Shown: positions 1-7,842, counted from the first letter of the stretch. The stretch is DNA of 16,513 bases from an uncultured Bacilli bacterium (GCA_944358275.1 CALVQZ010000081.1:1-16513), one strand, 5' to 3'. A program made the numbers and translations. The notes: generated by a model not told the origin, from the letters alone.

Positions 1-1
1 T

Positions 2-277
2 CAAAGTGGACAAGAATGTTTAGATAAAGTTAATGTAGGTGAAAAATATGATTTAATCTTTATGGATATAATGATGCCAGGAATGAGTGGAGAAACTACA
101 TTTACAAAATTAAAAGAAAATCCTAGTTTTAATACTCCAGTAATCGCATTAACAGCAGAAGCTTTATCAGGAGCAAAAGAAAAGTATATGAGTGTAGGTT
201 TTACTGATTATATTGCTAAACCATTTACTAGAGATCAAATTAAAGAAAAATTAGATAAAGTATTTGAAAATAAATAG
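2..277 (+). CDS. Response-regulator receiver domain, C-terminal part (gene cut by window start)
   Basis: The open frame runs in from the window edge and gives 91 residues ending in a receiver (CheY-like) fold. The phospho-acceptor aspartate is visible in FMDIMMPGMSG (fragment residue 22), with the conserved Thr of ALTAEA (51) and the Lys of AKPF (73). A complete receiver is about 120 residues, so about 30 N-terminal residues plus anything before them are missing. The wording of the last half (VIALTAEALSGAKEKY) resembles the C-terminal receiver of hybrid sensor histidine kinases, but a stand-alone regulator cannot be excluded. No DNA-binding domain follows. The gene ends just before a terminator at 298-329. 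Confidence 0.9.
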   Translation, partial: QSGQECLDKVNVGEKYDLIFMDIMMPGMSGETTFTKLKENPSFNTPVIALTAEALSGAKEKYMSVGFTDYIAKPFTRDQIKEKLDKVFENK

Positions 278-297
278 TATATAAAACAATTAAAAGT

Positions 298-329
298 TGT
301 AGACGCATAAAATTGTGTTTACATTTTTT
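298..329 (+). terminator. Rho-independent terminator after the receiver gene
   Basis: Arms TGTAGACGCA (298-307) and TGTGTTTACA (314-323) pair over ten positions, two of them G-U, around a 6-nt loop. Six T residues follow directly. Confidence 0.75.
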
Positions 330-360
330 ATCCATCATAATAGAAAATCTAATATAACAA

Positions 361-389
361 TTGTTAATAATAAAAAAATTTGATATATT
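361..389 (+). promoter_or_regulatory. Possible promoter of the broken membrane-protein gene
   Basis: TTGTTA (361-366) lies 17 bp from TATATT (384-389), about 24 bp ahead of the GTG at 413. The match is moderate in a very AT-rich background. Confidence 0.4.
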
Positions 390-412
390 ATTTATATAGA
401 AGAAGATAGTTT

Positions 413-1060
413 GTGAAAAAAGAATATTTAACAGAAGAAAATTATGAAAGAAGTAAAAGAAAATAAAAACGATTGCATTAGTAATACTTATTATTGGAAT
501 TTTACTAGGATTATGTTTAATTTTAACAGGTATAATAAAATCATCTAATGTAGAAGATAGTGAAGATGATGGAAGGACAAAAGAAGTTGTTCAAGCAGAA
601 ATAGATGCATTAGATGATGAAATAAAAGCACTAAATGAAAAACAGGAAGAAGAATTTAAAGAAAATGGTATTAGTGCTGAATATCAAAACCTACAAGATG
701 AAATTTTTTCTAAAAAAACTAAAAAGTCTAAATTGGAATCAGAACTTTGGAAAATAGAATCAGGTACCAATAAAGTAAGTAGGGATATTTCTAAATCTAA
801 ATATATTCCATATTATATGTTTGGTGTATTTATAATTATTGTTTCATGTATGATAGCATGTCCATTATACTTATTTACTAAAGGTAGAGAAATAACTGCA
901 TTTACAGCTCAACAAGTTATGTCTGTTGCTCAAGAAGGAATGGAAAAAATGGCACCTACAGTAAAACACATTAGAAACACTTGGAAAAGGATTAGCAAAA
1001 GGTATTACATCGGGTATAAATGAAGCAAAGAAAGAAGAAAATAAAAATGATAATAAATAA
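413..1060 (+). pseudogene. Two-TM membrane protein, broken by two single-base frameshifts
   Basis: Coding potential runs through three pieces. From GTG 413 in frame 2 it reads MKKEYLTEENYERSKRK and hits TAA at 464. Stepping back one base (ATA at 463) opens frame 1, with a TM helix (about 469-537), an acidic and probably coiled region, and a second TM helix (about 814-885) followed by FTKGREITAFTAQQVMSVAQEGMEKMAPTV. At about 964 skipping one base returns to frame 2 and a Gly/Lys-rich tail (LGKGLAKGITSGINEAKK) to TAA 1058-1060. Both shifts fall in short A runs (one A lost near 460-463, one gained near 963-966). I recall similar two-TM proteins of unknown function in Firmicutes but can give no name. 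True decay and assembly error are both possible. A terminator follows at once. Confidence 0.7.
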
Positions 1061-1061
1061 T

Positions 1062-1089
1062 AAAAATGTCACCAAAAAATGACATTTTT
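1062..1089 (+). terminator. Rho-independent terminator
   Basis: Perfect 10-bp stem AAAAATGTCA (1062-1071) and TGACATTTTT (1080-1089) with an 8-nt loop. It closes the broken membrane-protein gene; the A tract on the left arm could also let it work on the other strand. Confidence 0.8.
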
Positions 1090-1130
1090 ATTTGTTATAA
1101 AGAAAATAATATTTATGTATAAAAATATAG

Positions 1131-1159
1131 TTGCAATGAATAAAATATAGTGATAAAAT
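1131..1159 (+). promoter_or_regulatory. Promoter of the marR/ABC operon
   Basis: TTGCAA (1131-1136), a 17-bp spacer and TAAAAT (1154-1159) predict a start near 1166, inside the 19-bp palindrome at 1159-1177. The GGAGG site at 1183-1187 is 6 nt before ATG 1194. Confidence 0.65.
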
Positions 1160-1177
1160 ACTTAATAGTATTAAGTA
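1159..1177. promoter_or_regulatory. 19-bp perfect palindrome, likely MarR operator
   Basis: TACTTAATAGTATTAAGTA is a perfect inverted repeat with 9-bp arms around a central G. It covers the end of the -10 and the predicted start site, where a repressor would block transcription. Size and symmetry suit a MarR-family dimer. The half-site ACTTAATA recurs at 1641-1648 just before the ABC gene. Confidence 0.7.
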
Positions 1178-1193
1178 ATTTTGGAGGATATTA

Positions 1194-1613
1194 ATGAATG
1201 CAAAAAAATACGCTGAAGAGTTTTTTGAAATTATAATAGGAAAGCATAAAAACTTTATAAATATGCCTTTAGAATGTTCTAAAGGGGAGTTTGGAACATT
1301 ATTGTATTTAGTATTTATAAATAAAGATGTTGCACCTAGTAAATTATGTGAAGAAATAGGCGTAAGTTTACCTAGAATGACTACTATTTTAAATGCATTA
1401 GAAGCAAAAAAACTTATAGAAAAAACTATGAATAGTAGTGATAAAAGAAAAATTATAATAAATATTACAAAAGAAGGTAAAGATTTAGTTTTAAAAAAAA
1501 GAGAAGAAGCAATAAATAATATTATAAAAATAATTGAAAAACTTGATGAAGAAGAAATAAAAGAATACATAAAAATAACAAAAAAAATATCAAATATAAT
1601 GAATGAAGTATAA
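1194..1613 (+). CDS. MarR-family transcriptional regulator
   Basis: This 139-residue protein has MarR-family length and layout. The winged helix spans about residues 36-95 (APSKLCEEIGVSLPRMTTIL, then ALEAKKLIEK), the wing carries the SDKRK motif at 82-86, and long helices at both ends should form the dimer interface. The start is fixed by GGAGG 6 nt upstream. It lies 56 bp ahead of an ABC ATPase/permease fusion with no convincing terminator between, so they are probably one operon. It most likely represses this operon through the palindrome at 1159-1177, with release by a small-molecule ligand as is usual in the family. The ligand is unknown. Confidence 0.9.
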   Translation: MNAKKYAEEFFEIIIGKHKNFINMPLECSKGEFGTLLYLVFINKDVAPSKLCEEIGVSLPRMTTILNALEAKKLIEKTMNSSDKRKIIINITKEGKDLVLKKREEAINNIIKIIEKLDEEEIKEYIKITKKISNIMNEV

Positions 1614-1640
1614 TAAAAAATATTTATTTTTTCTAAAAAA

Positions 1641-1660
1641 ACTTAATACAATTATTAAAG
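1641..1660. promoter_or_regulatory. Imperfect second operator-like site before the ABC gene
   Basis: ACTTAATA (1641-1648) repeats the half-site of the marR palindrome exactly. After CAAT, TATTAAAG (1653-1660) forms an imperfect opposite half-site. The spacer is longer than in the perfect site and the region overlaps the AAAGGAGG ribosome site, so binding would be weaker or could be fortuitous. Confidence 0.35.
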
Positions 1661-1669
1661 GAGGACTAA

Positions 1670-4246
1670 ATGTTAGAATTAAAGAAAATTACTAAAATAT
1701 ATGAAACTGAAGGATTTAAACAAAAAGCATTAGATGAAGTAAGTATAAACTTTAGAAGTAATGAATTTGCAGCTATTTTAGGACCAAGTGGTAGTGGTAA
1801 AACAACTTTATTAAATATTATTGGTGGTTTAGATCATTATACATCAGGAGATTTAATAATAAATGAAACAAGTACAAAAAAATATAATGATAGAAATTGG
1901 GATTCTTATCGTAATCATAGAGTAGGTTTTGTATTTCAAAGCTATAATTTAATACCACATCAAACAGTACTTGCAAATATTGAACTTGCACTTACTTTAT
2001 GTGGAGTATCAAAAACTGAAAGAAAAAAAAGAGCTAAACAAGCACTAAAAAAAGTAGGTCTATTAGAACACGCAAATAAAAAGCCAAATCAATTATCAGG
2101 CGGACAAATGCAAAGGGTTGCAATTGCAAGAGCATTAGTAAATAATCCTGATATATTACTTCTTGATGAACCTACAGGAGCACTAGATACAAAGACAAGT
2201 ATACAAATAATGGAACTAATAAAAGAAATAGCAAAAGATAAATTAGTTATTATGGTTACACATAATCCAGAACTTGCAAACGAATATGCAAATAGAATTA
2301 TAGAATTAAAAGATGGAAAAATAACAAGTGATACAAATCCATACGATGGTAAAGTTGATACAAAAGAGGATTTAGAAATACAAAAAGAAAAAAGTAAAAA
2401 AACATCCATGAGCTTAAAAACAGCACTATCTTTATCATTGAATAACTTGATGACAAAAAAAGGAAGAACACTTCTTACAGCCTTTGCAGGGTCTATAGGA
2501 ATAATAGGTATTGCACTTATTTTGTCATTATCAAATGGTGTTAGTGAATATATAACAAGAGTTCAAGAAGAAACACTAACTTCATACCCACTTACTATAC
2601 AAGAAAGTTCAGTTGATATAACATCAGCAATCTCTGAAAGCAGTGAAAAAATAAAGGATGAATTAAATAATACTGACGAAGGAGAAAAAAATAAAATATA
2701 TTCAAATAATACAATAGGTGACACATTGTCACTTATGAGTAGTAAAGCAACTCTAAATAATTTAGAACTATTTAAACAATTTGTAGAAAGTGATGAAAGT
2801 GGTATAAAAGAATATGCTACTGCAATCGGATATGAATATAACTTAGATTTACAATTATATAAATCAGATATTTCTGAAGAAATAGTACAAGTTAATCCAA
2901 ACACAGTATTAGAAAGTATAGGAATACAAACAAACGAAATGATGATGCAATTTGTAGCAAGTGATGTTTGGACAGAACTATTTGAAAATGATGAAATAAA
3001 TGAAAAAATGTATCAATTAGTAAGTGGAAGAATGCCAAAAAAATATAATGAAGTCATATTGTTAGTAGATGATAACAATAGAGTTAGTGATTATGCACTA
3101 TATGCACTAGGTATTAAAGACCAAAGTGAATTAGAAGATTTTTATGAAAAAATTCAAAATGGTGAAGAAATACAAACTGAAGAATTGAGTTTTGAATATG
3201 ATGAAATAATAGGTTTAAAATATAAACTATTATTAAATACAGATTATTATAAAAAAGAAAAAGGTATATGGATTGATAAAAGAGAAGATACTAAATATTT
3301 AAAATCAATATTAGAAGATGCAGAAGAAATAGAAATAGTTGGTATAGTAAAACCAGGTGAAGAATGGTCAGGAGTAAATACAATTATTGGTGGTATTTTA
3401 TACACTGATGAACTAGAAAAATACGTAATTGAAAAAATAAATGATAGTGATATAGTTAAAGAGCAAAAAGAAAATAAAAATGTAAATGTAATAACAGGTT
3501 TAGAATTTACTGATGAAGAATTTAGTATGGAAAACTTAACTACAGAACAAAAAAAGTATCTACAAACACTATCACAAGAAGAATTAGCAGAAGTAATTAC
3601 AAAATATAAAGAACAAGCAAGTTCAACATACGAAAGTGTATTAAAAGAATTAGGTTCAGTTGATTTAGAAAATCCATCAGCCATAAATATTTATGCAAAA
3701 GATTTTGAAGCAAAAGATGAAATAAAGAAAATTATAGATGAATATAACGAAGAACAAGAAGAAAAAGGAAATCTTGCTAATGTAATAAACTATAGTGATA
3801 TAGTAGGAATGTTGATGACATCAGTAAGTAGTATCGTAGATATGATAAGCTATGTTTTAATAGGATTCGTATCAATTTCTTTAGTAGTATCAAGTATTAT
3901 GATAGGTATAATAACGTATATTTCTGTATTAGAAAGAACAAAAGAAATAGGTATACTAAGATCAATAGGTGCTAGTAAAAAAGATGTATCAAGAGTATTT
4001 AATGCAGAAACACTAATAGTAGGATTTACAGCAGGCGTTATAGGAATATTAGTAACACTATTACTAAATATACCAATAAATGCAATAATTAAAAATTTAG
4101 CAGGTGTAAGTAATTTAAGTGTATTACCTATTGAAGGTGGAATTATACTAATTATAATAAGTGTAGTTTTAACAACACTAGCAGGACTAATACCAGCAAA
4201 ATTTGCAAGCAAAAAGGATCCTGTTGAAGCATTAAGAACAGAATAA
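1670..4246 (+). CDS. ABC transporter, ATPase fused to FtsX/MacB-type permease
   Basis: Residues 1-225 form a complete LolD/MacB-class ATPase: Walker A GPSGSGKT (38-45), Q-loop Gln90, signature LSGGQ (142-146), Walker B DILLLDEPTGALD (161-173) and switch His198. The permease half has a first TM helix near 265-290, a large extracytoplasmic domain of about 430 residues rich in Glu/Asp/Lys, and three C-terminal helices with the FtsX-family motif RTKEIGILRSIGASKKDV after the second TM. In one 858-residue chain it has half of what a type VII transporter dimer needs, so it probably homodimerises. This class usually moves peptides, lipids or antibiotics away from the membrane rather than importing. 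The upstream MarR regulator favours drug or antimicrobial-peptide defence. The substrate cannot be read from sequence. The start follows AAAGGAGG by a normal spacing. Confidence 0.9.
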   Translation: MLELKKITKIYETEGFKQKALDEVSINFRSNEFAAILGPSGSGKTTLLNIIGGLDHYTSGDLIINETSTKKYNDRNWDSYRNHRVGFVFQSYNLIPHQTVLANIELALTLCGVSKTERKKRAKQALKKVGLLEHANKKPNQLSGGQMQRVAIARALVNNPDILLLDEPTGALDTKTSIQIMELIKEIAKDKLVIMVTHNPELANEYANRIIELKDGKITSDTNPYDGKVDTKEDLEIQKEKSKKTSMSLKTALSLSLNNLMTKKGRTLLTAFAGSIGIIGIALILSLSNGVSEYITRVQEETLTSYPLTIQESSVDITSAISESSEKIKDELNNTDEGEKNKIYSNNTIGDTLSLMSSKATLNNLELFKQFVESDESGIKEYATAIGYEYNLDLQLYKSDISEEIVQVNPNTVLESIGIQTNEMMMQFVASDVWTELFENDEINEKMYQLVSGRMPKKYNEVILLVDDNNRVSDYALYALGIKDQSELEDFYEKIQNGEEIQTEELSFEYDEIIGLKYKLLLNTDYYKKEKGIWIDKREDTKYLKSILEDAEEIEIVGIVKPGEEWSGVNTIIGGILYTDELEKYVIEKINDSDIVKEQKENKNVNVITGLEFTDEEFSMENLTTEQKKYLQTLSQEELAEVITKYKEQASSTYESVLKELGSVDLENPSAINIYAKDFEAKDEIKKIIDEYNEEQEEKGNLANVINYSDIVGMLMTSVSSIVDMISYVLIGFVSISLVVSSIMIGIITYISVLERTKEIGILRSIGASKKDVSRVFNAETLIVGFTAGVIGILVTLLLNIPINAIIKNLAGVSNLSVLPIEGGIILIIISVVLTTLAGLIPAKFASKKDPVEALRTE

Positions 4247-4288
4247 TTTTGTCAAAAATTCACAAAAAAAGATGTAAAAAGTAATTTT

Positions 4289-4315
4289 TTAGCACTCTGC
4301 TATTGACATTGCTAA
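4289..4315. promoter_or_regulatory. CIRCE operator (HrcA site) upstream of hsp20
   Basis: Left arm TTAGCACTC (4289-4297) is identical to the CIRCE consensus. After exactly 9 bp the right arm CATTGCTAA (4307-4315) matches GAGTGCTAA at 7 of 9 positions. It overlaps the -35 box of the hsp20 promoter, as expected for repression by HrcA. Confidence 0.85.
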
Positions 4316-4331
4316 AATAATATGTTATAAC
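4303..4331 (+). promoter_or_regulatory. hsp20 promoter
   Basis: Consensus TTGACA (4303-4308), 17-bp spacer, then TATAAC (4326-4331). The -35 lies within the CIRCE element. The predicted start near 4338 leaves a leader of about 57 nt containing a small hairpin. Confidence 0.8.
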
Positions 4332-4343
4332 TTATATGTACCT

Positions 4344-4361
4344 AGGATATAGTGCTATCCT
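4344..4361 (+). other. Small hairpin in the hsp20 mRNA leader
   Basis: AGGATA (4344-4349) and TATCCT (4356-4361) form a 6-bp stem with a 6-nt loop, about 17 nt before the GAGGAGGT ribosome site. It does not sequester that site, so a role in RNA stability is more likely than an RNA thermometer. Confidence 0.4.
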
Positions 4362-4395
4362 GATATAATTTAACATTTGAGGAGGTAGTTATAAT

Positions 4396-4788
4396 ATGTT
4401 AGTACCAAGTAGAAATTTTAATTTCTTTGATGATCCATTCTTTGAAAAAGAGGACAAACTTAAAGTAATGAATACAGATATTGTAGAAAAGGATAATGAA
4501 TATCAATTTTACATCGAATTACCTGGATTCAAGAAAGAAGATATCAAAATTGAATTTGAAAATGGACAATTAAATATTCATGCAAAAAATGAAAAAAATG
4601 AAGAAGAAAAGAAAGATGGAAAAGTAATTAGACAAGAAAGATATTATGGAGAATTTACTCGTAGCTTTTATGTTGGAGAAAATGTAGATGATAATATAAA
4701 AGCAACATTCGATAATGGAGTATTGCTATTAACAATTCCTAAAAAAGAAGAAATTAAAGACAAAAAGAAATACATAGAAATAGAATAA
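4396..4788 (+). CDS. Small heat-shock protein (Hsp20/alpha-crystallin family)
   Basis: ATP-independent chaperone that holds unfolding proteins in the cytoplasm, usually as a large oligomer. The 130-residue length is typical. An alpha-crystallin domain spans about 33-125: it starts with the ELPGFKKEDIKI motif and ends with the family signature ATFDNGVLLLTIPK. The N-terminal arm is short and contains FNFFDDPFF. The start is set by GAGGAGGT (4379-4386). Regulation is unusually clear: a CIRCE element over a consensus promoter implies HrcA control, a class more often seen on groE and dnaK than on hsp20. It is monocistronic with its own terminator. Confidence 0.95.
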   Translation: MLVPSRNFNFFDDPFFEKEDKLKVMNTDIVEKDNEYQFYIELPGFKKEDIKIEFENGQLNIHAKNEKNEEEKKDGKVIRQERYYGEFTRSFYVGENVDDNIKATFDNGVLLLTIPKKEEIKDKKKYIEIE

Positions 4789-4799
4789 GATTATATATA

Positions 4800-4828
4800 A
4801 AAATATCAAGACAATCTTGGTATTTTTT
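4800..4828 (+). terminator. Rho-independent terminator of hsp20
   Basis: 12-bp stem AAAATATCAAGA (4800-4811) and TCTTGGTATTTT (4815-4826), one G-U pair and a 3-nt loop, followed by a T-rich tail. Confidence 0.85.
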
Positions 4829-4833
4829 ATTTT

Positions 4834-4851
4834 TTTGTCAAAAATGACAAA
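4834..4851. repeat. Inverted repeat overlapping the MBL-gene promoter
   Basis: TTTGTCA (4834-4840) and TGACAAA (4845-4851) are perfect 7-bp arms around AAAA. The right arm covers the -35 box (4844-4849) of the following gene, so it may be an operator. No regulator can be assigned. Confidence 0.45.
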
Positions 4852-4872
4852 TAAAGTTAAATATGATATGAT
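4844..4872 (+). promoter_or_regulatory. Promoter of the MBL-fold hydrolase gene
   Basis: ATGACA (4844-4849), 17 bp, TATGAT (4867-4872). The start would fall near 4879, right at the GGTGAT ribosome site, giving a very short leader before ATG 4888. Confidence 0.55.
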
Positions 4873-4887
4873 AAATATGGTGATACA

Positions 4888-5409
4888 ATGAATATAAAAA
4901 CAATCATATGTGGCGCATTAAAAGAAAATTGCTACATAGTAGAAAAAAATAATCAATGTCTTAAAATAGACCCAGGTGATGAAAGAGAAAAAATAATAAA
5001 AGAAATAAAAAATAAACCAATTGGAATACTTGTGACACATTGTCATTTTGATCATGTAGGCGCATTAACAGAACTAAATAATCTTTATAATGTACCTATT
5101 TACAAATATGATAATTTAGAAGAAAAAACTATTACTATTGGTGATTTTAAAATAGATGTAATATATACTAAAGGTCACACAGAAGATAGTGTAACATATT
5201 ATTTTAAAGATGAAAAAATAATGTTTACAGGAGATTTTTTATTTAAAAATTCAATAGGTAGAACAGATCTTCCTACAGGTAGTGATGTTAAAATGAAAGA
5301 AAGTATTGCTAAGATAAAATTATATGATGATGATATAAAAATATATCCAGGCCACGGAGAAGATACTACTTTAAATTTAGAAAAGAAATATAATTATTAT
5401 CTTAAATAA
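4888..5409 (+). CDS. Metallo-beta-lactamase-fold hydrolase (glyoxalase II-like)
   Basis: All metal-binding motifs of the MBL superfamily are present: THCHFDH (His51, His53, Asp55, His56), His97 in TKGHTEDS, the bridging Asp116 in FTGDFLF, and His156 in YPGHGEDT. The 173-residue length, without the C-terminal helical domain of true glyoxalase II, matches the short YcbL-type MBL hydrolases common in Firmicutes. It should be a soluble cytoplasmic binuclear-metal hydrolase of thioesters (such as S-lactoylglutathione analogues) or related esters; the substrate cannot be told from sequence. It has its own promoter and lies 77 bp before the CofE-like gene, with no clear terminator between. Confidence 0.88.
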   Translation: MNIKTIICGALKENCYIVEKNNQCLKIDPGDEREKIIKEIKNKPIGILVTHCHFDHVGALTELNNLYNVPIYKYDNLEEKTITIGDFKIDVIYTKGHTEDSVTYYFKDEKIMFTGDFLFKNSIGRTDLPTGSDVKMKESIAKIKLYDDDIKIYPGHGEDTTLNLEKKYNYYLK

Positions 5410-5486
5410 CAAAACTTTACATAAAAAAATTAAAAGAGACTATTAAAACAAGTACTTTTATTCTATAATTAAATTGGAGGTTATAT

Positions 5487-6671
5487 ATGAAAAATGTTGG
5501 AACAATAGTTAGAGGTATAAGAACACCTATAATAAAGGAAAATGATGATTTATCAGAAATAGTCGTACAATCTTTACTAAAGGCTAGTAAAACAGATGAT
5601 TTTACATTTAATGATAAAGATGTAGTTGCTATAACAGAAGCAGTAGTAGGTATTTCAGAGGGAAACTTTGCAACTTTAGATGATATAGCATACGATATAA
5701 AACAAAAATTAAATAGTGATCACATAGGTATAGTATTACCAATTCTAAGTAGAAATAGATTTGCAGTATGCTTACAAGCTATGGCAAGAAGTACTAAAAA
5801 GATAACACTTTTACTAAGTTATCCTAGTGATGAAGTAGGAAATGATATATTGTATAAAGAAGATTTAATTAAATATAATATAAATCCATATACTGATGTA
5901 ATAACATATGAAGAATATATAGAAAAATTCTCTCATTTTATTCATCCATTTACAGGAGTTAATATGGTTGACTTTTATAAGAAAGTTATAGAAGATGAGA
6001 ATTGTGAAGCTAATATTATATTAGCAAATAATGTAAAAGAAATATTAAATTATACAAAAGATGTAATCGCATGTGATATACATACAAGAAAAGAAACAAA
6101 AGAAAAACTTAAATCATTAGGTGCAAATGTAATTACTATGGCAGATATTCTTTCTAAAAGTGTAAATAATTCAGGTTACAATGAAGAATATGGTCTTCTA
6201 GGGAGCAATAGAGCAACTGAAGAAAGAGTAAAATTGTTTCCAAGAACAGGATGTGAATTAGTAGAAAAAGTACAAAAAAGATTAAAAGAAGAAACAGGTA
6301 AAACAATAGAAGTAATGGTATATGGAGATGGAGCATTTAAAGATCCAGTAGGTAAGATATGGGAGCTTGCAGATCCAGTTGTAAGTCCCGCATACACAAG
6401 TGGACTTATAGGAAGCCCAAATGAATTAAAGCTAAAATACTTATCTGAAAACAAGTTCAAAGATTTAGAAGGAGAAGCTTTAAACGAAGCAATTAAAGAA
6501 GAAATAAAAAATAAGAACAAAGACTTAAAAGGACAAATGGCATCTCAAGGAACAACGCCAAGAAGATATACAGATTTACTAGGTTCACTTGCAGATCTAA
6601 CAAGTGGAAGTGGTGATAAAGGAACACCTGTTGTACTAATACAAAATTACTTTACTAATTACTCAGATTAG
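5487..6671 (+). CDS. CofE-like protein (F420-0:gamma-glutamyl ligase family)
   Basis: The 394-residue protein resembles the coenzyme F420-0:L-glutamate ligase family: the N-terminal VGTIVRGIRTPII, VVAITEAVVG and the conserved VYGDGAFKDPVGKIWELADPVVSPAYTSGL stretch near 278-307, plus a Gly-rich end (TSGSGDKGTPVVL). CofE enzymes add gamma-linked glutamates with GTP and a divalent metal. The chain is longer than archaeal CofE (about 250 residues). No other F420 biosynthesis gene is in the window and low-GC Firmicutes are not classical F420 producers, so the true acceptor may differ. The start is supported by TTGGAGG at 5474-5480. A 10-bp gap to dinB, with the dinB ribosome site against the stop codon, suggests cotranscription. 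Confidence 0.75.
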   Translation: MKNVGTIVRGIRTPIIKENDDLSEIVVQSLLKASKTDDFTFNDKDVVAITEAVVGISEGNFATLDDIAYDIKQKLNSDHIGIVLPILSRNRFAVCLQAMARSTKKITLLLSYPSDEVGNDILYKEDLIKYNINPYTDVITYEEYIEKFSHFIHPFTGVNMVDFYKKVIEDENCEANIILANNVKEILNYTKDVIACDIHTRKETKEKLKSLGANVITMADILSKSVNNSGYNEEYGLLGSNRATEERVKLFPRTGCELVEKVQKRLKEETGKTIEVMVYGDGAFKDPVGKIWELADPVVSPAYTSGLIGSPNELKLKYLSENKFKDLEGEALNEAIKEEIKNKNKDLKGQMASQGTTPRRYTDLLGSLADLTSGSGDKGTPVVLIQNYFTNYSD

Positions 6672-6681
6672 GGGTGATGTT

Positions 6682-7842
6682 ATGAGGATAATAATGCATA
6701 TTGATGTAAATAATGCATTTTTATCATGGACAGCGGTTGATTTACTAAAAAAAGGTCATAAAGATATAAGATATGAATATGCAGTTATAGCAGGAGATGA
6801 ATCAAAAAGAACAGGTATAGTACTTGCAAAATCAACACCAGCTAAGAAAAAAGGCATAAAAACAGCAGAAACACTTTATTCAGCAAGAAAAAAATGTCCA
6901 TACTTAAGTGTATACCCACCCAATAGAGAATTATATGATGCTATGTCAAAAAAACTATTTCAATTACTATCAAATTACACTATAGATATAGAAGTAGTAT
7001 CCATAGATGAATGTTTCTTAGATTATACTAAAGTAAAAAACATATATGGAGATGAAATAAAATTTGCATACAAAATAAAAGATGAAATATATAGAAAACT
7101 TGGATTTACAGTAAATATAGGAATAGCAAACAACAAATTATGTGCTAAAATGGCATCAGATTTTACAAAACCAAATAAAGTTCATACACTATATGAAAAC
7201 GAGGTAAAAACAAAGATGTGGCCTCTTTCAGTAGAAGATTTATATGGTATTGGTAAAAGTAGTGCACAAAAATTACAAAATCTAAATATAAAAACAATAA
7301 AAGATTTAGCACTTGCTGATAAAACTATGTTATATCCTTATTTTAAAAACCAGACACAGCATATAATAGATATTGCAAATGGAATAGATAATGAAGAAGT
7401 AGTATCACAAAAAACAGATTCAAAATGTATAAGCACTACATATACATTACTATATGACTATGATGATATAAATGAAATAAATAAAGAACTAAAGAAAATA
7501 TCAAATAAACTAAGTTATGAACTAAGATGTCAAAATAAATATTGTCAGACTATAGCAGTAATAATAAAAGATATGTATTTTAAAACAACAACACACCAAA
7601 CAAGATTAAAAAATAGTACAAATAATGGCGATATAATATATGAAATTAGTACAAATTTATTTAAAGAACATTGGGATTTAACTCCTATAAGACTAATAGG
7701 AATAAGATTAGATTCACTCACTAACAACAATGATTATCAAATATCTTTATTTGAAAATATAGAAGAAAGATGCGAAAAAGATAATTTAGATAAAACACTA
7801 GATTATTTAAGAAAAAAGTATGGAAACGATATAATAAAATAA
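6682..7842 (+). CDS. dinB: DNA polymerase IV (Y-family translesion polymerase)
   Basis: Error-prone polymerase that copies past damaged bases. The catalytic carboxylates are visible: Asp8 in MHIDVNNAF and the Asp109/Glu110 pair in VVSIDECFLDY. Phe13 lies where the sugar steric gate is expected. The fingers (IVLAKSTPAKKKGIKTAETL) and the helix-hairpin-helix thumb (VEDLYGIGKSSAQKLQNLNIKTIKDLA, about 185-215) are present, then the little-finger domain with HQTRLKNS. The 386-residue length is normal. GGGGTGAT at the upstream stop supports ATG 6682; ATG at codon 5 is a weaker alternative. The C terminus is basic and no clear clamp-binding peptide is certain, although QISLFENI near 353-360 fits a QxxLF clamp motif. 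No LexA box was seen. Confidence 0.93.
   Translation: MRIIMHIDVNNAFLSWTAVDLLKKGHKDIRYEYAVIAGDESKRTGIVLAKSTPAKKKGIKTAETLYSARKKCPYLSVYPPNRELYDAMSKKLFQLLSNYTIDIEVVSIDECFLDYTKVKNIYGDEIKFAYKIKDEIYRKLGFTVNIGIANNKLCAKMASDFTKPNKVHTLYENEVKTKMWPLSVEDLYGIGKSSAQKLQNLNIKTIKDLALADKTMLYPYFKNQTQHIIDIANGIDNEEVVSQKTDSKCISTTYTLLYDYDDINEINKELKKISNKLSYELRCQNKYCQTIAVIIKDMYFKTTTHQTRLKNSTNNGDIIYEISTNLFKEHWDLTPIRLIGIRLDSLTNNNDYQISLFENIEERCEKDNLDKTLDYLRKKYGNDIIK

Noticed and set aside
733..1023. Stand-alone 96-residue protein starting at TTG 733
   Set aside because: The same frame is clearly coding upstream (TM helix from about 469) and the true tail lies in another frame, so this is the middle of a broken gene.
1088..1570. 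160-codon minus-strand frame opposite marR
   Set aside because: Low-complexity Ile/Phe/Ser translation that mirrors the A-rich coding strand; no ribosome site, and it overlaps a clear MarR gene.
4247..4288. Terminator after the ABC transporter gene
   Set aside because: Only a 6-bp AT stem (AATTTT/AAAATT) without a T tract; too weak to call.
5410..5486. Riboswitch or terminator in the gap before the cofE-like gene
   Set aside because: Only a weak imperfect hairpin around TAAAAG/CTTTTA with no U-tract and no known riboswitch pattern.
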